A DNA stretch of 64,000 nt from Cupriavidus sp. IDO (lineage in GTDB: Bacteria; Pseudomonadota; Gammaproteobacteria; Burkholderiales; Burkholderiaceae). The notes under the pieces are model-generated. The model saw nothing but the letters and a program-made list of their open reading frames with translations. It did no database searches and was not told the DNA's origin. Positions 39,776 through 49,720 of the stretch are shown here, in pieces. A program made the translations under genes and the position numbers. Numbering within the stretch: the stretch's first letter is position 1; each line of letters begins with the position of its first letter. The stretch is from assembly GCF_000812465.1 (NCBI RefSeq), contig NZ_JWMA01000002.1, positions 1 to 64,000 of the forward strand, given 5' to 3'.

Positions 39776-40719
39776 CCGATTCGAACCATCCGCAGCAACC
39801 CGCGGCGGATACCCCAAGTACTACTGATGCAGCCTTTCGCTGCGGCACCGTGGCCATCGTCGGCCGTCCCAACGTTGGCAAGTCCACGCTGATGAACGCG
39901 CTGGTCGGCCAGAAGATCAGCATCACCTCGCGCAAGGCGCAGACCACGCGCCACCGGATCGTCGGCATCCAGACGACTGACGATGCGCAGTACGTCTTTG
40001 TCGATACGCCCGGCTTCCAGACCCGCCATGCGAGCGCGCTGAACCGCTCGCTGAACCGCGCTGTCACGTCGACGCTGTCGTCGGTGGACCTGGTGCTGTT
40101 CGTGGTCGAGGCCGGCTACTACGGCGCCGACGACGAGAAGGTGCTGTCGCTGCTGCCGAAGAACACGCCGGTGCTGCTGATCGCCAACAAGCTTGACCGG
40201 CTGACGGGCGAGAACCGCTCCGAAGTGATGATGCCCTTCCTGGAAAAGATGGGGCAGCTGTTCCCGTTCCGCGAAGTGGTGCCGATGGCAGCCAAGACGC
40301 GTGACCATATTGCGCGCCTGTTCGAGATCATCCGGCCGTACCTGCCGGAGGGCGAGCCGATGTACGACGCCGATGCGATGACCGATCGCAGCGAGCGCTT
40401 CCTGGCCTCGGAGATCATCCGCGAGAAGGTCTTCCGCTGGACCGGCGACGAATTGCCATACACCAGCACCGTCATCATCGACAAGTTCGAGACGGAAGGG
40501 CGCCTGCGCCGCGTGTTTGCCACCATCCTGGTCGAGCGCGACGCGCACAAGGCCATGATCATCGGCAACAAGGGCAGCAAGCTCAAGCAGATCTCGACCG
40601 AAGCCCGCCTCGACATGGAGAAGCTGTTCGACGGCAAGGTCTACCTTGAGATGTGGATCAAGGTGAAGAGCGGCTGGGCCGACAACGAAGCCGGACTGCG
40701 CGCCTACGGCTACGAGTGA
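39772..40719 (+). CDS. era: GTPase Era
   Basis: Essential 30S-assembly GTPase that binds the 3' end of 16S rRNA. It has G1 [10 protein letters not shown]3 DTPGFQ, G4 NKLDR, and a C-terminal KH domain with [21 protein letters not shown]. The N terminus carries about 20 extra residues. Length 315. Overlaps rnc by 4 bp. Confidence 0.98.
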   Translation: MTDSNHPQQPAADTPSTTDAAFRCGTVAIVGRPNVGKSTLMNALVGQKISITSRKAQTTRHRIVGIQTTDDAQYVFVDTPGFQTRHASALNRSLNRAVTSTLSSVDLVLFVVEAGYYGADDEKVLSLLPKNTPVLLIANKLDRLTGENRSEVMMPFLEKMGQLFPFREVVPMAAKTRDHIARLFEIIRPYLPEGEPMYDADAMTDRSERFLASEIIREKVFRWTGDELPYTSTVIIDKFETEGRLRRVFATILVERDAHKAMIIGNKGSKLKQISTEARLDMEKLFDGKVYLEMWIKVKSGWADNEAGLRAYGYE

Positions 40720-40724
40720 GCAAG

Positions 40725-41603
40725 ATGCCTGACATCGCGCGCGCGGCGGCTCCCAAGGCCCGCCGTGCCGACCCGGTGGTCGACGAGGCCGCCGAACTGC
40801 TCGACAGCCAGGCCTTGCCTGGCATGGCCGAGGCAGCCGGCCGCGCGATGATGGACCGGGCGCTGCGCATTGTCCCTGCACGCAGCGAAGTCCGGGTAGC
40901 CGACCAGCCGGGATTCGTCCTCCATGCCTGGCCGTATCGCGAAACCAGCCTGATCCTCGACGTCTTCACGCGCGACTACGGCCGCATGTCAATGGTGGCC
41001 AAGGGCGCCAAGCGCCCGCATTCGGCGCTGCGCGCGGTCCTGCAGCATTTCCACCCAATTTCCCTGTCCTGGAGCGGCCGCGGCGAGGTCAAGACGCTGA
41101 CTCGCGCCGAGTGGGTTGGCGGCATGCTGCCGCTGTCGGGTGATGCGCTGCTGTCGGCGTTCTACCTGAACGAGCTGGTGATGCGCTTCTGTCCGCGCGA
41201 GGATGCGCACGAAACGCTGTTCCGGCACTACATGGCAACCGTGACGCGCTTGGCGCACGGCGAGCCGGCCGGACTGGTGCTGCGCAGCTTCGAGCGCGTG
41301 CTGCTGCAGGAAACGGGCTTCGCGGTGGCATTCGATCATTGCCTCAGTACCGGCGAGCGGGTCCTGCCGGGCCTCGACTACGTCTACCAGCCGGAGCGTG
41401 GCGTGCGCCGCGCGCATGCCAGCGATCCGTCGTCGTGGCCGGTGGTGTCCGGCCAGACGTTGCTGGACATGTCGCAGGACGACTACAGCCGCGCCCAGAC
41501 CGCAGTGCAAAGCCGCGCCCTGATGCGGTTCCTGCTGCATTATTATCTGCAGGGTGCGCCGCTCAAGACGCGGCAGATCCTGATCGATCTGCACTACCTC
41601 TGA
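40725..41603 (+). CDS. recO: DNA repair protein RecO
   Basis: RecF-pathway mediator that loads RecA onto SSB-coated DNA. The OB-fold core starts near [35 protein letters not shown], followed by the helical C-terminal domain ending [10 protein letters not shown]. At 292 residues it is about 50 longer than typical RecO because of an Ala-rich N-terminal extension. It starts 5 bp after era. Confidence 0.94.
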   Translation: MPDIARAAAPKARRADPVVDEAAELLDSQALPGMAEAAGRAMMDRALRIVPARSEVRVADQPGFVLHAWPYRETSLILDVFTRDYGRMSMVAKGAKRPHSALRAVLQHFHPISLSWSGRGEVKTLTRAEWVGGMLPLSGDALLSAFYLNELVMRFCPREDAHETLFRHYMATVTRLAHGEPAGLVLRSFERVLLQETGFAVAFDHCLSTGERVLPGLDYVYQPERGVRRAHASDPSSWPVVSGQTLLDMSQDDYSRAQTAVQSRALMRFLLHYYLQGAPLKTRQILIDLHYL

Positions 41604-41632
41604 TTCACCCATTCACTCCTGATCCTGCCGGC

Positions 41633-42415
41633 ATGATCTTTCACGCAAATCCGGGCGTCATCGACCTTGGCGTCAATATCGACCACGTGGCGACCCTGCG
41701 CAACGCGCGCGGCACCGTCTACCCCGATCCTATCCAGGCCGCGCTGCAGGCAGAGCAGGCCGGCGCCGACCTGATCACGCTGCACCTGCGCGAAGACCGT
41801 CGCCATATCCGCGACGCCGATGTGCGCGCGCTGCGTCCGCAGCTGACCACGCGCATGAACCTGGAGTGCGCCATCACGCAGGAGATGCTCGACATCGCCT
41901 GCGAAATCCGTCCGCAGGACGTCTGCCTGGTGCCCGAGCGACGCGAAGAGGTCACGACGGAAGGCGGGCTGGACGTGGCAGGGCGCTTCGAGCAGGTTAG
42001 CGCGGCCTGCAGGCAGCTCGCAGATGCCGGCATCAGGGTGTCGCTGTTTATCGATGCCCAGGCCGATCAGATCGCGGCAGCTGCCGCGTGCGGGGCGCCG
42101 GTGATCGAACTGCATACCGGCCGCTACGCCGATGCGCACACGCCCGATGAGCAGGCCGTGGAGTTCCGCCGCATTGCCGATGGCGTCGATGCCGGCCTGA
42201 AGCACGGCCTGGTGGTGAATGCCGGTCATGGCCTGCACTACACCAACGTACAGCCGATCGCGGCGCTGCCGGGCATCAAGGAACTGAACATCGGCCATGC
42301 AATCGTCGCCCATGCGATCTTTGCCGGCTGGGAAAATGCCGTGCGCGAAATGAAGGCCATCATGGTGGCTGCGCGCCTTGGCACGCGCTATCCCGCAGCA
42401 GGCAAGCCGGCGTGA
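41633..42415 (+). CDS. pdxJ: Pyridoxine 5'-phosphate synthase
   Basis: Last step of the DXP-dependent vitamin B6 pathway, condensing 1-deoxyxylulose-5-phosphate with aminoacetone phosphate. It has the family N terminus [39 protein letters not shown] and [15 protein letters not shown]. 260 residues. It overlaps acpS by 4 bp (GTGA), the usual pdxJ-acpS pair. Confidence 0.97.
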   Translation: MIFHANPGVIDLGVNIDHVATLRNARGTVYPDPIQAALQAEQAGADLITLHLREDRRHIRDADVRALRPQLTTRMNLECAITQEMLDIACEIRPQDVCLVPERREEVTTEGGLDVAGRFEQVSAACRQLADAGIRVSLFIDAQADQIAAAAACGAPVIELHTGRYADAHTPDEQAVEFRRIADGVDAGLKHGLVVNAGHGLHYTNVQPIAALPGIKELNIGHAIVAHAIFAGWENAVREMKAIMVAARLGTRYPAAGKPA

Positions 42416-42834
42416 TCTACGGCGTCGGCACCGACATCATCCAGATCGAGCGCGTGCAGGGCGTGATGGAGCGCACGCGCGGCCGTTTCGCGGAGAAGGT
42501 GCTGGGGCCGCAGGAGCTGGCAAAGTACCACGCCCGCAAGGCGCGCTCGGAGAAGCGCGGCCTTGCCTTCCTGGCGACTCGCTTTGCTGCCAAGGAAGCG
42601 TTCTCCAAGGCGATCGGCCTGGGTATGCGCTGGCCGATGACCTGGCGCGCCATGGAGTTGATGAACCTGCCGTCGGGCGAGCCGACGCCGGTCTGCCATG
42701 GCGAACTTGAGCAGTGGCTTCGGGAACGCGGCGTGACCGTGCGGGTCAGTGTCAGTGACGAGCATGACTATGCGGTTGCGTTTGCAATCGCCGAGCGGAC
42801 CGGCGCCCCAGCCGGGCTGCAAAACCAAGCCTAA
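42412..42834 (+). CDS. acpS: Holo-[acyl-carrier-protein] synthase
   Basis: Transfers phosphopantetheine from CoA to acyl carrier protein. Motifs are the N-terminal [12 protein letters not shown] (Mg-binding Asp) and [15 protein letters not shown] start overlapping the pdxJ stop. 140 residues. Serves the acpP product encoded in this window. Confidence 0.97.
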   Translation: MIYGVGTDIIQIERVQGVMERTRGRFAEKVLGPQELAKYHARKARSEKRGLAFLATRFAAKEAFSKAIGLGMRWPMTWRAMELMNLPSGEPTPVCHGELEQWLRERGVTVRVSVSDEHDYAVAFAIAERTGAPAGLQNQA

Positions 42835-42845
42835 TTTCAAAATCC

Positions 42846-43895
42846 ATGACCAAGAAACTTTCCGGCAAGCGACCGGGGCCGGTGGTACTCGATGTCGTCG
42901 GCAAGCAGCTCGACGCCGAGGATGCGCGTCGCATCGCCCATCCCCTGACCGGCGGCGTGATCCTGTTCGCGCGCAACTTCGAATCGCGCGCGCAACTGCT
43001 GGCGCTGACCCGTGCCATCCGCGCCGTGCGCGAGGACGTGCTGATCTGCATCGACCATGAAGGCGGCCGCGTGCAGCGCTGCAAGACTGACGGCTTTACG
43101 CACCTGCCGGCCATGAGCCGCCTGGGCGAGCTGTGGGACCATGACGTGCTGGCCGCCACCAAGGCGGCGGTGAGCTGCGGCTACGTACTGGCGGCGGAAT
43201 TGCGCGCCTGCGATATCGACCTGAGCTTCACGCCGGTGCTGGACCTGGACTACGGCCGCAGCGCCGTGATCGGCGACCGGGCATTCCACGCCGATCCGCG
43301 TGTGGTGACCATGCTGGCCGGCCATCTGAACCACGGCCTGCTGCTGGCCGGCATGAGCAACTGCGGCAAGCACTTCCCGGGGCACGGTTACGTCGAGGCC
43401 GATTCGCACGTGGCGATTCCTGTCGACGAGCGCACGCTGGACGAGATCCTGGCGCAGGACGCGCGGCCGTATGACTGGATGGGCGTCTCGCTGTCCTCGG
43501 TCATGCCGGCGCACGTGATCTACCCGAAGGTGGACCCGAACCCGGCGGGGTTCTCCCGGTTCTGGCTGCAGGACGTGCTGCGCGCCCAGCTCGGCTTCGA
43601 GGGCGTCATCTTCAGCGACGACCTGAGCATGGAGGGCGCCAGCGTGGCCGGCAACGTGACCCAGGCCGCGCGCGCGGCGCTGTCCGCCGGTTGCGACATG
43701 GTGCTGATCTGCAACCATCCCGAGCGCGCCGACCAGCTGCTGGCCGAGCTCGATACGGGCATCGACAAGGCTTCGCAGCGCCGCATCCGCAAGCTGTTCG
43801 CGCGCCGCAAGCCGCTGGACTGGAACAAGCTGCACCAGGAAGGCCAGTATCGCGCCGCGTTGCGCGTGCTGAAGGATCACGAACTGATCGCCTGA
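42846..43895 (+). CDS. nagZ: Beta-N-acetylhexosaminidase NagZ
   Basis: Cytoplasmic glycoside hydrolase family 3 enzyme that removes GlcNAc from anhydro-muropeptides in cell-wall recycling; it also generates signals for AmpC induction where that system exists. Motifs are HEGGRVQR, GKHFPGHGYVEADSH and the nucleophile loop FSDDLSMEGA. 349 residues. Last gene of the operon, followed by a terminator. Confidence 0.96.
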   Translation: MTKKLSGKRPGPVVLDVVGKQLDAEDARRIAHPLTGGVILFARNFESRAQLLALTRAIRAVREDVLICIDHEGGRVQRCKTDGFTHLPAMSRLGELWDHDVLAATKAAVSCGYVLAAELRACDIDLSFTPVLDLDYGRSAVIGDRAFHADPRVVTMLAGHLNHGLLLAGMSNCGKHFPGHGYVEADSHVAIPVDERTLDEILAQDARPYDWMGVSLSSVMPAHVIYPKVDPNPAGFSRFWLQDVLRAQLGFEGVIFSDDLSMEGASVAGNVTQAARAALSAGCDMVLICNHPERADQLLAELDTGIDKASQRRIRKLFARRKPLDWNKLHQEGQYRAALRVLKDHELIA

Positions 43896-43921
43896 GGCGA
43901 TAAGTATCGCGCAGCAATGCA

Positions 43922-43950
43922 AAAGGGCAGCCGAGGCTGCCCTTTCTTGT
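43922..43950. terminator. Bidirectional terminator between nagZ and efp
   Basis: A perfect stem AAAGGGCAGCC / GGCTGCCCTTT with a two-base centre, followed by TCTTGT. It ends the long recO-nagZ transcript and, by its A-run, can also end efp on the minus strand. Confidence 0.85.
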
Positions 43951-43987
43951 ACCGGCCCCGCTGCGGGAGCGGGGCGGATGACGCGCT

Positions 43988-44548
43988 TTAGTTCGCGCGG
44001 CTGCGGTATTCGCCGGTGCGAGTGTCGATTTCGATCTTGTCGCCGATGTTGCAGAACAGCGGCACTTGCAGTTCGAAGCCGGTGTTGATCTTGGCGCCCT
44101 TGAGCACCTTGCCCGACGAGGTGTCGCCCTTGACGGCGGGCTCAGTGTAGACGATCTCGCGGACCAGCGTGGTCGGCATTTCCACCGAGATGGCCTTGTC
44201 GTTGTAGAACACCACTTCCACGGTCATGCCGTCTTCGAGGTAGTTCAGCGAGTCGCCCATGCTGTCCTGCTCGACTTCGTACTGGTTGAAGTCGGCGTCC
44301 ATGAACACGTACATCGGGTCAGCGAAGTACGAGTAGGTGCATTCGCGGCGCTCGAGCATGACCACTTCGAACTTGTCGTCGGCCTTGAACACCGACTCGC
44401 CCGGGGCTTCGGTCAGCAGGTTCTTGTACTTCATCTTGACCACGGCGGCATTGCGGCCCGACTTGTTGTACTCGGCCTTCTGCACAACCATTGCGTCGGT
44501 GCCGATCATGAATACGTTGCCGACGCGGAGTTCCTGTGCGGTTTTCAT
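43988..44548 (-). CDS. efp: Elongation factor P, arginine-32 type
   Basis: Rescues ribosomes stalled on polyproline. The loop tip is [12 protein letters not shown] with Arg32 where E. coli EF-P has a lysine modified by EpmA/B; this is the class rhamnosylated by EarP. 186 residues with three beta domains. The earP gene lies just upstream on the same strand, completing the modification pair. Confidence 0.97.
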   Translation of the reverse strand: MKTAQELRVGNVFMIGTDAMVVQKAEYNKSGRNAAVVKMKYKNLLTEAPGESVFKADDKFEVVMLERRECTYSYFADPMYVFMDADFNQYEVEQDSMGDSLNYLEDGMTVEVVFYNDKAISVEMPTTLVREIVYTEPAVKGDTSSGKVLKGAKINTGFELQVPLFCNIGDKIEIDTRTGEYRSRAN

Positions 44549-44764
44549 CTGAACTGATTTCCTGAAAAAGAAGTCTCGGAATTAGGTATGGCGAAGGCGC
44601 GCTGCCGGCACTGTCTCTCTACGATTGACGATTGCGCCTGAGTGAGCCAGTGCCCACGCGCTCGCGACCCCGTGCTCAGCTTGCATTCAGTTGCTGCTCT
44701 CGTACCGGATGGTACTGGAGAGAGGCACCTGGTTCTCCGGCCCGGTCGCCACTAAATCAACCGA

Positions 44765-45934
44765 CTATTTTACCTGATTTTCGCAAAACGCCACGAGATT
44801 TGCCGCCAGGTCGCCCGGATGCTGCAGGCGTCGCTCCCAGCGCACCGCCATGTCGGTGAGTTGGGGCAGGCTTGCGCGCAGGCTGGCCCAGTCGAGTGGC
44901 GTGCCATACCCGTTCCATGCGTGCCAGAACGCGGCGAGTGACTGTGCCGCCGCAGTGTCGACGCCGCTCTGTCGGAACAGGTCCAGCCAGGCGTCCAGTT
45001 TGACGCGATGCGCGTCCTCGTCCTGCGGATAGATATGCCAGACCAGGGGGCGCGCCGCCCACTGCGCGCGGACGAAGGAATCCTCGCCGCGGACAAAATT
45101 CAGGTCGCAGGCCCACAGAAGCTCGTCATAGTGTTCCTGGCGGACGAAGGGAATGATGTGCACCGAGAGGTTGCCGCTGAAATAGTCGGCGCCGACCTGC
45201 GCCGGCACGCCGAACCACTCGGCGACCTGCTGCGCGGCCAGACCTTGCGGAACCAGGCACTGGACCGCCTCGCCGCCATCGCGCCATTGTTCCAGCAGGG
45301 CGGGCAGTGCGATGTTGCGGTAGGCGAAGAGGCTGACCTTGAGGGCGCCGGTTCGCGGCGCGACGCCAAGCCGGTGCCAGAGCGCAGCCTGCGCGGCCGG
45401 TCCGGACAGAAAGGTGTCACGCTGTGCACCGAGCATGGATTCACGCAGCAATCCGCCGGTGCCCGGCTCGAAGCCCGGAAAGAAGAAGTGCTTGACCAGT
45501 GGCAGGCGCGGATGCGGCGAGGGCATGGCGTGATGCTCGCGCACCCACGGCTCGGCGCTGAGATATTCAAGGTTGATCCACACCGGCTTCTGCGCACGCC
45601 TTGCCATGCGGGCAAGAAACGTTTCCGGGAGGTTGCAGGCGAATGCCTCGATGACCACATCGTGCGGCTCGGCGTCGGCGGCGGGCGTGAAATGCTCGTC
45701 GGCGCCGGTAGCATCCGGCCGCCATGGCCGGATTTCGACGCCGGCCAGCCGCTGGGAGGGCGCTTCAATGTCGACTTCAGGAGCCAGCCGTGCAAAGCTC
45801 GAAAGATCGTCAACCCATAGCCGCACCGCGTGGCCGTGTTCCTGTGCGAGCTGGCGCGCGAGGCGCCAGCAGACGCCAATGTCGCCGAAATTGTCGATGA
45901 CGGTGCAGAAGATGTCCCAGGAGCGGATAGGCAT
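44765..45934 (-). CDS. earP: Protein-arginine rhamnosyltransferase EarP
   Basis: GT-B glycosyltransferase (389 residues, DUF2331) that transfers rhamnose from dTDP-L-rhamnose to Arg32 of EF-P. The N-terminal motif [16 protein letters not shown] supplies the key aspartates (Asp14 and Asp18 here); the nucleotide-sugar site is in [31 protein letters not shown]. Lies 216 bp upstream of efp, with efp likely having its own promoter too. Confidence 0.95.
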   Translation of the reverse strand: MPIRSWDIFCTVIDNFGDIGVCWRLARQLAQEHGHAVRLWVDDLSSFARLAPEVDIEAPSQRLAGVEIRPWRPDATGADEHFTPAADAEPHDVVIEAFACNLPETFLARMARRAQKPVWINLEYLSAEPWVREHHAMPSPHPRLPLVKHFFFPGFEPGTGGLLRESMLGAQRDTFLSGPAAQAALWHRLGVAPRTGALKVSLFAYRNIALPALLEQWRDGGEAVQCLVPQGLAAQQVAEWFGVPAQVGADYFSGNLSVHIIPFVRQEHYDELLWACDLNFVRGEDSFVRAQWAARPLVWHIYPQDEDAHRVKLDAWLDLFRQSGVDTAAAQSLAAFWHAWNGYGTPLDWASLRASLPQLTDMAVRWERRLQHPGDLAANLVAFCENQVK

Positions 45935-46047
45935 GGTGGCTGGCGTGCGGTCCGGACGGGGTGGGCCGGGAATGCTCTAAACTTGCGATTTTAGAGCCAG
46001 CCCGCGTCCCCGGCGTGCCGGCAGTCTCGAATTGGTCACCGTCCCCA

Positions 46048-48060
46048 ATGTCCGACCAGCCTTCCGATTCCCCAGTCACTCCTCCAGTCGAGCCATCCAT
46101 CGAGCCGCCCGTCGAGGTGCCGGCCGAGCCGTTCGACGCCAAGCCGGTCATCGCGCAGCTGCCCGGCTTGCCGGGCGTGTACCGCTATTTCGATGCCGCC
46201 GGCAATGTGCTTTACGTCGGCAAGGCACGCGATCTGAAGAAGCGCGTCTCGAGCTATTTCAACAAGACGCAGCTGTCGCCGCGCATCGCCATGATGGTGG
46301 CAAAGATTGTGCGCATCGATACCACGGTGGTGCGGACCGAGGCGGAAGCGCTGCTGCTGGAGAACAATCTCATCAAGGCGCTGGCGCCGCGGTACAACAT
46401 TCTGTTCCGCGACGACAAGTCCTATCCGTTCCTGAAGCTCACCGGTCATCGCTTCCCGCGCATGGCTTACTACCGCGGGGCGACGGACCGCAAGCACCAA
46501 TACTTCGGACCATTCCCCAGCGCCTATGCGGTGCGCGAAAGCATGCAGATCCTGCAAAAGGTCTTCCAGCTGCGCACCTGCGAGGACACTGTCTTCAACA
46601 ACCGCACGCGGCCGTGCCTGCTCCATCAGATCCATCGCTGCACCGGCCCGTGTGTCGGCGCGATCAGCGAGGAGGATTACGCGCGCGACGTTGGCAATGC
46701 CGCGCGCTTCCTGCAGGGGCGCCAGAGTGAGGTGCTGGAAGGCCTGCAGGCGAAGATGGAAGAACACGCAGTGAAGCTGGAGTTCGAGCAGGCGGCGGCG
46801 GTGCGTGACCAGATTGCCGCGCTGTCGACCGTACTCAAGCGCCAGGCGGTGGAGGAGGTCGGCCAGGCTCGGGACATCGACGTGCTTGCCGTGGCAGTGG
46901 AGGGCGGGCGCGCCTGCGTCAACCTCGCCATGGTGCGCGGCGGCCGGCACCTCGGTGACAAGGCGTACTTTCCGGCTCATGCCGAAGAGGCCGCCATGAT
47001 CGTTGACGATGCTGCCGACGAGCTGTCTGCGGAAGATGGCGCCCTGCCGGCTGCGCCCTTGTCGATGGAGCGGATCGCCGCACGAGTGTTGTCTGCCTTC
47101 ATGGTGCAGCACTACCTGGAGCAGCCCGCACCGCCCATCGTGGTGGTCAGCCACATGCCCGATGACGAGGCGCTGCCTGAGGCGCTGGCGCTGCATGCCG
47201 GACGCAAGGTCACGCTGGTCCGCCAGCCGCAGGGGCAGCGCAAGGTCTGGCTGGAAATGGCGCAGCAGGGGGCGGCCCTCGCGCTGTCGCGGCGGCTGGC
47301 CGAGCAGGGCAGCCAGGAGGCTCGCACGCGCGCGCTGGCAGAGACCATCGGCCTGGATCTGGAAGACCTGGCCCTGCTGCGCGTGGAATGCTTCGACATC
47401 AGCCACACCGCCGGCGAAGCCACGCAGGCGTCGTGCGTTGTCTTCCATCATCACGATATGCAGAACGGCGAATACCGCCGGTACAACATCCAGGACATCA
47501 CGCCCGGCGACGACTACGCGGCCATGCGGCAGGTGCTGACGCGCCGCTACCAGAAGCTGGTCGAGCAGTTGCAGGAGGAAGGCGGGGTCGATGCGGGCGC
47601 CGATGCCGCGCCGCTTACGCCGCAGATTGTGCTGATCGACGGGGGCAAGGGTCAGGTCGAGGTCGCGCGGCAGGTGTTCGAGGAACTGGGGCTGGATATC
47701 GGACTGCTGGTCGGCGTCGCCAAGGGCGAGGGCCGCAAGGTGGGGCTCGAGACGCTGGTCTTTGCCGATGGCCGTCCGTCGCTCGAACTGGGGCAGGGCA
47801 GTGCCGCGCTGATGCTGGTGGCACAGATCCGGGACGAGGCCCACCGCTTTGCCATCACCGGCATGCGCGCGCGGCGGGCCAAGGCGCGCACCACTTCGCG
47901 CCTGGAAGAGATCGAAGGCGTGGGCGCCCGCCGCCGGCAGAAGCTGCTGACGCGCTTCGGCGGCCTGCGCGGCGTGATGGCGGCCAGCATCGATGAACTG
48001 GCGAGCGTCGACGGCATTTCCCGCAGTCTGGCCGAGGAGATCTATCGCCAGCTGCACTAA
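46048..48060 (+). CDS. uvrC: Excinuclease ABC subunit C
   Basis: Dual-incision nuclease of nucleotide excision repair. It has the GIY-YIG domain ([25 protein letters not shown]), a UvrB-binding UVR motif ([24 protein letters not shown]), the RNase H-like 5'-incision domain ([28 protein letters not shown]) and tandem helix-hairpin-helix at the C terminus ([13 protein letters not shown]). The start MSDQPSDSP adds a Pro/Glu-rich stretch of about 30 residues. 670 residues. Confidence 0.97.
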   Translation: MSDQPSDSPVTPPVEPSIEPPVEVPAEPFDAKPVIAQLPGLPGVYRYFDAAGNVLYVGKARDLKKRVSSYFNKTQLSPRIAMMVAKIVRIDTTVVRTEAEALLLENNLIKALAPRYNILFRDDKSYPFLKLTGHRFPRMAYYRGATDRKHQYFGPFPSAYAVRESMQILQKVFQLRTCEDTVFNNRTRPCLLHQIHRCTGPCVGAISEEDYARDVGNAARFLQGRQSEVLEGLQAKMEEHAVKLEFEQAAAVRDQIAALSTVLKRQAVEEVGQARDIDVLAVAVEGGRACVNLAMVRGGRHLGDKAYFPAHAEEAAMIVDDAADELSAEDGALPAAPLSMERIAARVLSAFMVQHYLEQPAPPIVVVSHMPDDEALPEALALHAGRKVTLVRQPQGQRKVWLEMAQQGAALALSRRLAEQGSQEARTRALAETIGLDLEDLALLRVECFDISHTAGEATQASCVVFHHHDMQNGEYRRYNIQDITPGDDYAAMRQVLTRRYQKLVEQLQEEGGVDAGADAAPLTPQIVLIDGGKGQVEVARQVFEELGLDIGLLVGVAKGEGRKVGLETLVFADGRPSLELGQGSAALMLVAQIRDEAHRFAITGMRARRAKARTTSRLEEIEGVGARRRQKLLTRFGGLRGVMAASIDELASVDGISRSLAEEIYRQLH

Positions 48061-48065
48061 GAAAC

Positions 48066-48090
48066 CCATTTCATTGTGAAATGGTTCCTA
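48066..48090 (+). terminator. Possible weak terminator after uvrC
   Basis: Stem CCATTTCA / TGAAATGG with loop TTG directly after the uvrC stop, followed by TTCCT only. The T-tract is short, so termination is probably partial and pgsA may be reached by read-through. Confidence 0.35.
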
Positions 48091-48196
48091 GGGCCAGGAA
48101 AGCCTCTTCGGCCCATAAATGCTCAGTTATTCCGAAATCGGCGACAATCGCGAGGTCTGCGATGTTCGCTAACGCCCCCGCCGGTATCCAAGCTCC

Positions 48197-48796
48197 ATGC
48201 CCATCAATATTCCGATCCTGCTGACCTGGCTACGCGTCGCCATGATTCCTCTTGTGGTGGGGGTGTTCTACCTGCCCGAGGCATGGCTGCCGATGCACAC
48301 CAAGAACATGACCGCGGCGGCCTTTTTCATTATCGCGGCCGTCACGGACTGGCTGGACGGTTTCCTGGCGCGGCGCTGGAACCAGACATCGTCATTTGGC
48401 GCTTTCCTGGATCCGGTAGCGGACAAGCTGATGGTGACGGCGGCGTTGCTCTCGCTGCTGGCGCTGGGTCGGGTTGCCGACCTGATTGCACTGGTCATCA
48501 TCGGCCGCGAGATCACTATCTCGGCGCTGCGTGAATGGATGGCGCAGATCGGGGCGTCAAAGAGCGTGGCCGTGAATTTCCTCGGCAAGCTGAAGACGAC
48601 CGTCCAGATGGTCGCGATTCCGCTGCTGCTGTACGCCGACAATCTGTTCGGCATGGACGCATCGCTGCTTGGTACGTGGATGATTTACCTGGCCGCAGTG
48701 CTGACGCTGTGGTCGATGTTCTATTACATGAAGCTTGCGTGGCCCCAAATCCGCGAGCGCAGCGGAGTGGTAGCGGAGGCTCGCGCGCAGAAATGA
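48197..48796 (+). CDS. pgsA: CDP-diacylglycerol--glycerol-3-phosphate 3-phosphatidyltransferase
   Basis: Inner-membrane enzyme that commits CDP-diacylglycerol to phosphatidylglycerol and cardiolipin. The CDP-alcohol phosphotransferase signature is complete: DWLDGFLARRWNQTSSFGAFLDPVADKL. Several hydrophobic helices; 199 residues. uvrC-pgsA-tRNA order is shared with other Proteobacteria. Confidence 0.97.
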   Translation: MPINIPILLTWLRVAMIPLVVGVFYLPEAWLPMHTKNMTAAAFFIIAAVTDWLDGFLARRWNQTSSFGAFLDPVADKLMVTAALLSLLALGRVADLIALVIIGREITISALREWMAQIGASKSVAVNFLGKLKTTVQMVAIPLLLYADNLFGMDASLLGTWMIYLAAVLTLWSMFYYMKLAWPQIRERSGVVAEARAQK

Positions 48797-48815
48797 GGAA
48801 AGATGCAAAAAGGTG

Positions 48816-48845
48816 TTGACGAGCGCAAACGTTCTTTGCAATAAT
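48816..48845 (+). promoter_or_regulatory. Sigma-70 promoter for the tRNA-Gly/Gly/Cys operon
   Basis: TTGACG, 18-bp spacer, AATAAT, about 125 bp ahead of the first tRNA-Gly. It lies just past the pgsA stop and gives the tRNA cluster independent expression. Confidence 0.65.
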
Positions 48846-48968
48846 CTCTTTCTCGTTGCTGACGACGCAAACGAAAGCGGCGAGATAAGGCGGGTTTGGC
48901 GCAAGATGCTGTGTAATAGCGGCAAGTTGCGAGATTAAATTGCCTTAGTAGATGTTCAGCAGGATCCT

Positions 48969-49044
48969 GCGGGAGTAGCTCAGTTGGTAGAGCGCAACCT
49001 TGCCAAGGTTGAGGTCGCGAGTTCGAGACTCGTCTCCCGCTCCA
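48969..49044 (+). tRNA. tRNA-Gly (GCC), copy 1
   Basis: A 76-nt tRNA with acceptor GCGGGAG / CTCCCGC, anticodon loop TTGCCAA (GCC), T-arm GAGTTCGAGACTC and an encoded CCA. Identical to the copy 60 bp downstream. Confidence 0.97.
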
Positions 49045-49104
49045 GGTTAAATACGGTTCGATGGTGTTTGCAGAACACGGTCGGGCGGGCAGTAAAAGTT
49101 GTAC

Positions 49105-49180
49105 GCGGGAGTAGCTCAGTTGGTAGAGCGCAACCTTGCCAAGGTTGAGGTCGCGAGTTCGAGACTCGTCTCCCGCTCCA
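49105..49180 (+). tRNA. tRNA-Gly (GCC), copy 2
   Basis: Same 76-nt sequence as copy 1, anticodon GCC. The two share one transcript with tRNA-Cys; tandem duplication raises dosage for GGC/GGU codons, which are frequent in this GC-rich genome. Confidence 0.97.
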
Positions 49181-49282
49181 TCCCTAAGGGAAGCGCCGCT
49201 TCCCTTTTTGTTTGGATTGGCAGCCGCCGGCGATTCAGGTAACGCCGGCCGATTGCGGATACAATCCAGCAGCACGTCACCT

Positions 49283-49356
49283 GGCGGGGTGGCAGAGTGG
49301 TTATGCAGCGGCCTGCAAAGCCGTGTACGCCGGTTCGATTCCGACCTCCGCCTCCA
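49283..49356 (+). tRNA. tRNA-Cys (GCA)
   Basis: A 74-nt tRNA: acceptor GGCGGGG with CTCCGCC (one G-T pair), anticodon loop CTGCAAA (GCA), encoded CCA. Last gene of the tRNA operon, with a terminator 12 bp later. Confidence 0.96.
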
Positions 49357-49367
49357 GTCATAGCAAG

Positions 49368-49397
49368 ACGGCGCCCAAGTGGCGCCGTTTTTGTTTT
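49368..49397 (+). terminator. Terminator of the tRNA operon
   Basis: Stem ACGGCGCC / GGCGCCGT with loop CAAGT, then TTTTGTTTT. A strong intrinsic terminator. Confidence 0.88.
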
Positions 49398-49720
49398 CCC
49401 TGCGTGGATTCGGCCTGTTTCCGGCCTTTGACCACGTGGCGGCCATGTTACATTACGTCATGCCGTACGCTTTTCGGGGTGCCCGGAGCAGTTTCCGCCG
49501 GGCAGCATGTCATCGCCATTCCCGATTCCGTGATGCGCCAACGCGCGCATGCGGGGCCGCTGCGGCACTTCCCGCTTTCTCAGATTCGTCGCTGACCATC
49601 GTCACCCTGCGCTGCTTGCAAGCATGATGCCGCGGGAGCCTCGTGGCCGCTGCGGCCGACCGGGCAGGGCGGGACTCAGCGATCGCCGTTTCAGCTCCAG
49701 ATACGAGGAATCCAGCCCGC
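49398..49720. other. Intergenic region before the antiporter gene, no gene seen
   Basis: About 320 bp between the tRNA terminator and the antiporter start. Short plus-strand frames here have arginine/alanine-rich compositions typical of GC-rich shadow reading and no ribosome site. It presumably holds the antiporter promoter; I see no clear -35/-10 pair, operator or RNA. Confidence 0.4.

Noticed and set aside
46036-48069. A 677-codon frame antisense to uvrC
   Set aside because: Same reasoning: uvrC has all its domains, the reverse frame has none.
48969-49356. tRNA cluster as an integration site for a mobile element
   Set aside because: No integrase, no direct repeat of a tRNA 3' end, and flanking genes are core genes in conserved order.
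49379-49627. An 82-codon frame after the tRNA-Cys terminator
   Set aside because: Begins inside the terminator hairpin, lacks a ribosome site, and has arginine/alanine shadow composition.
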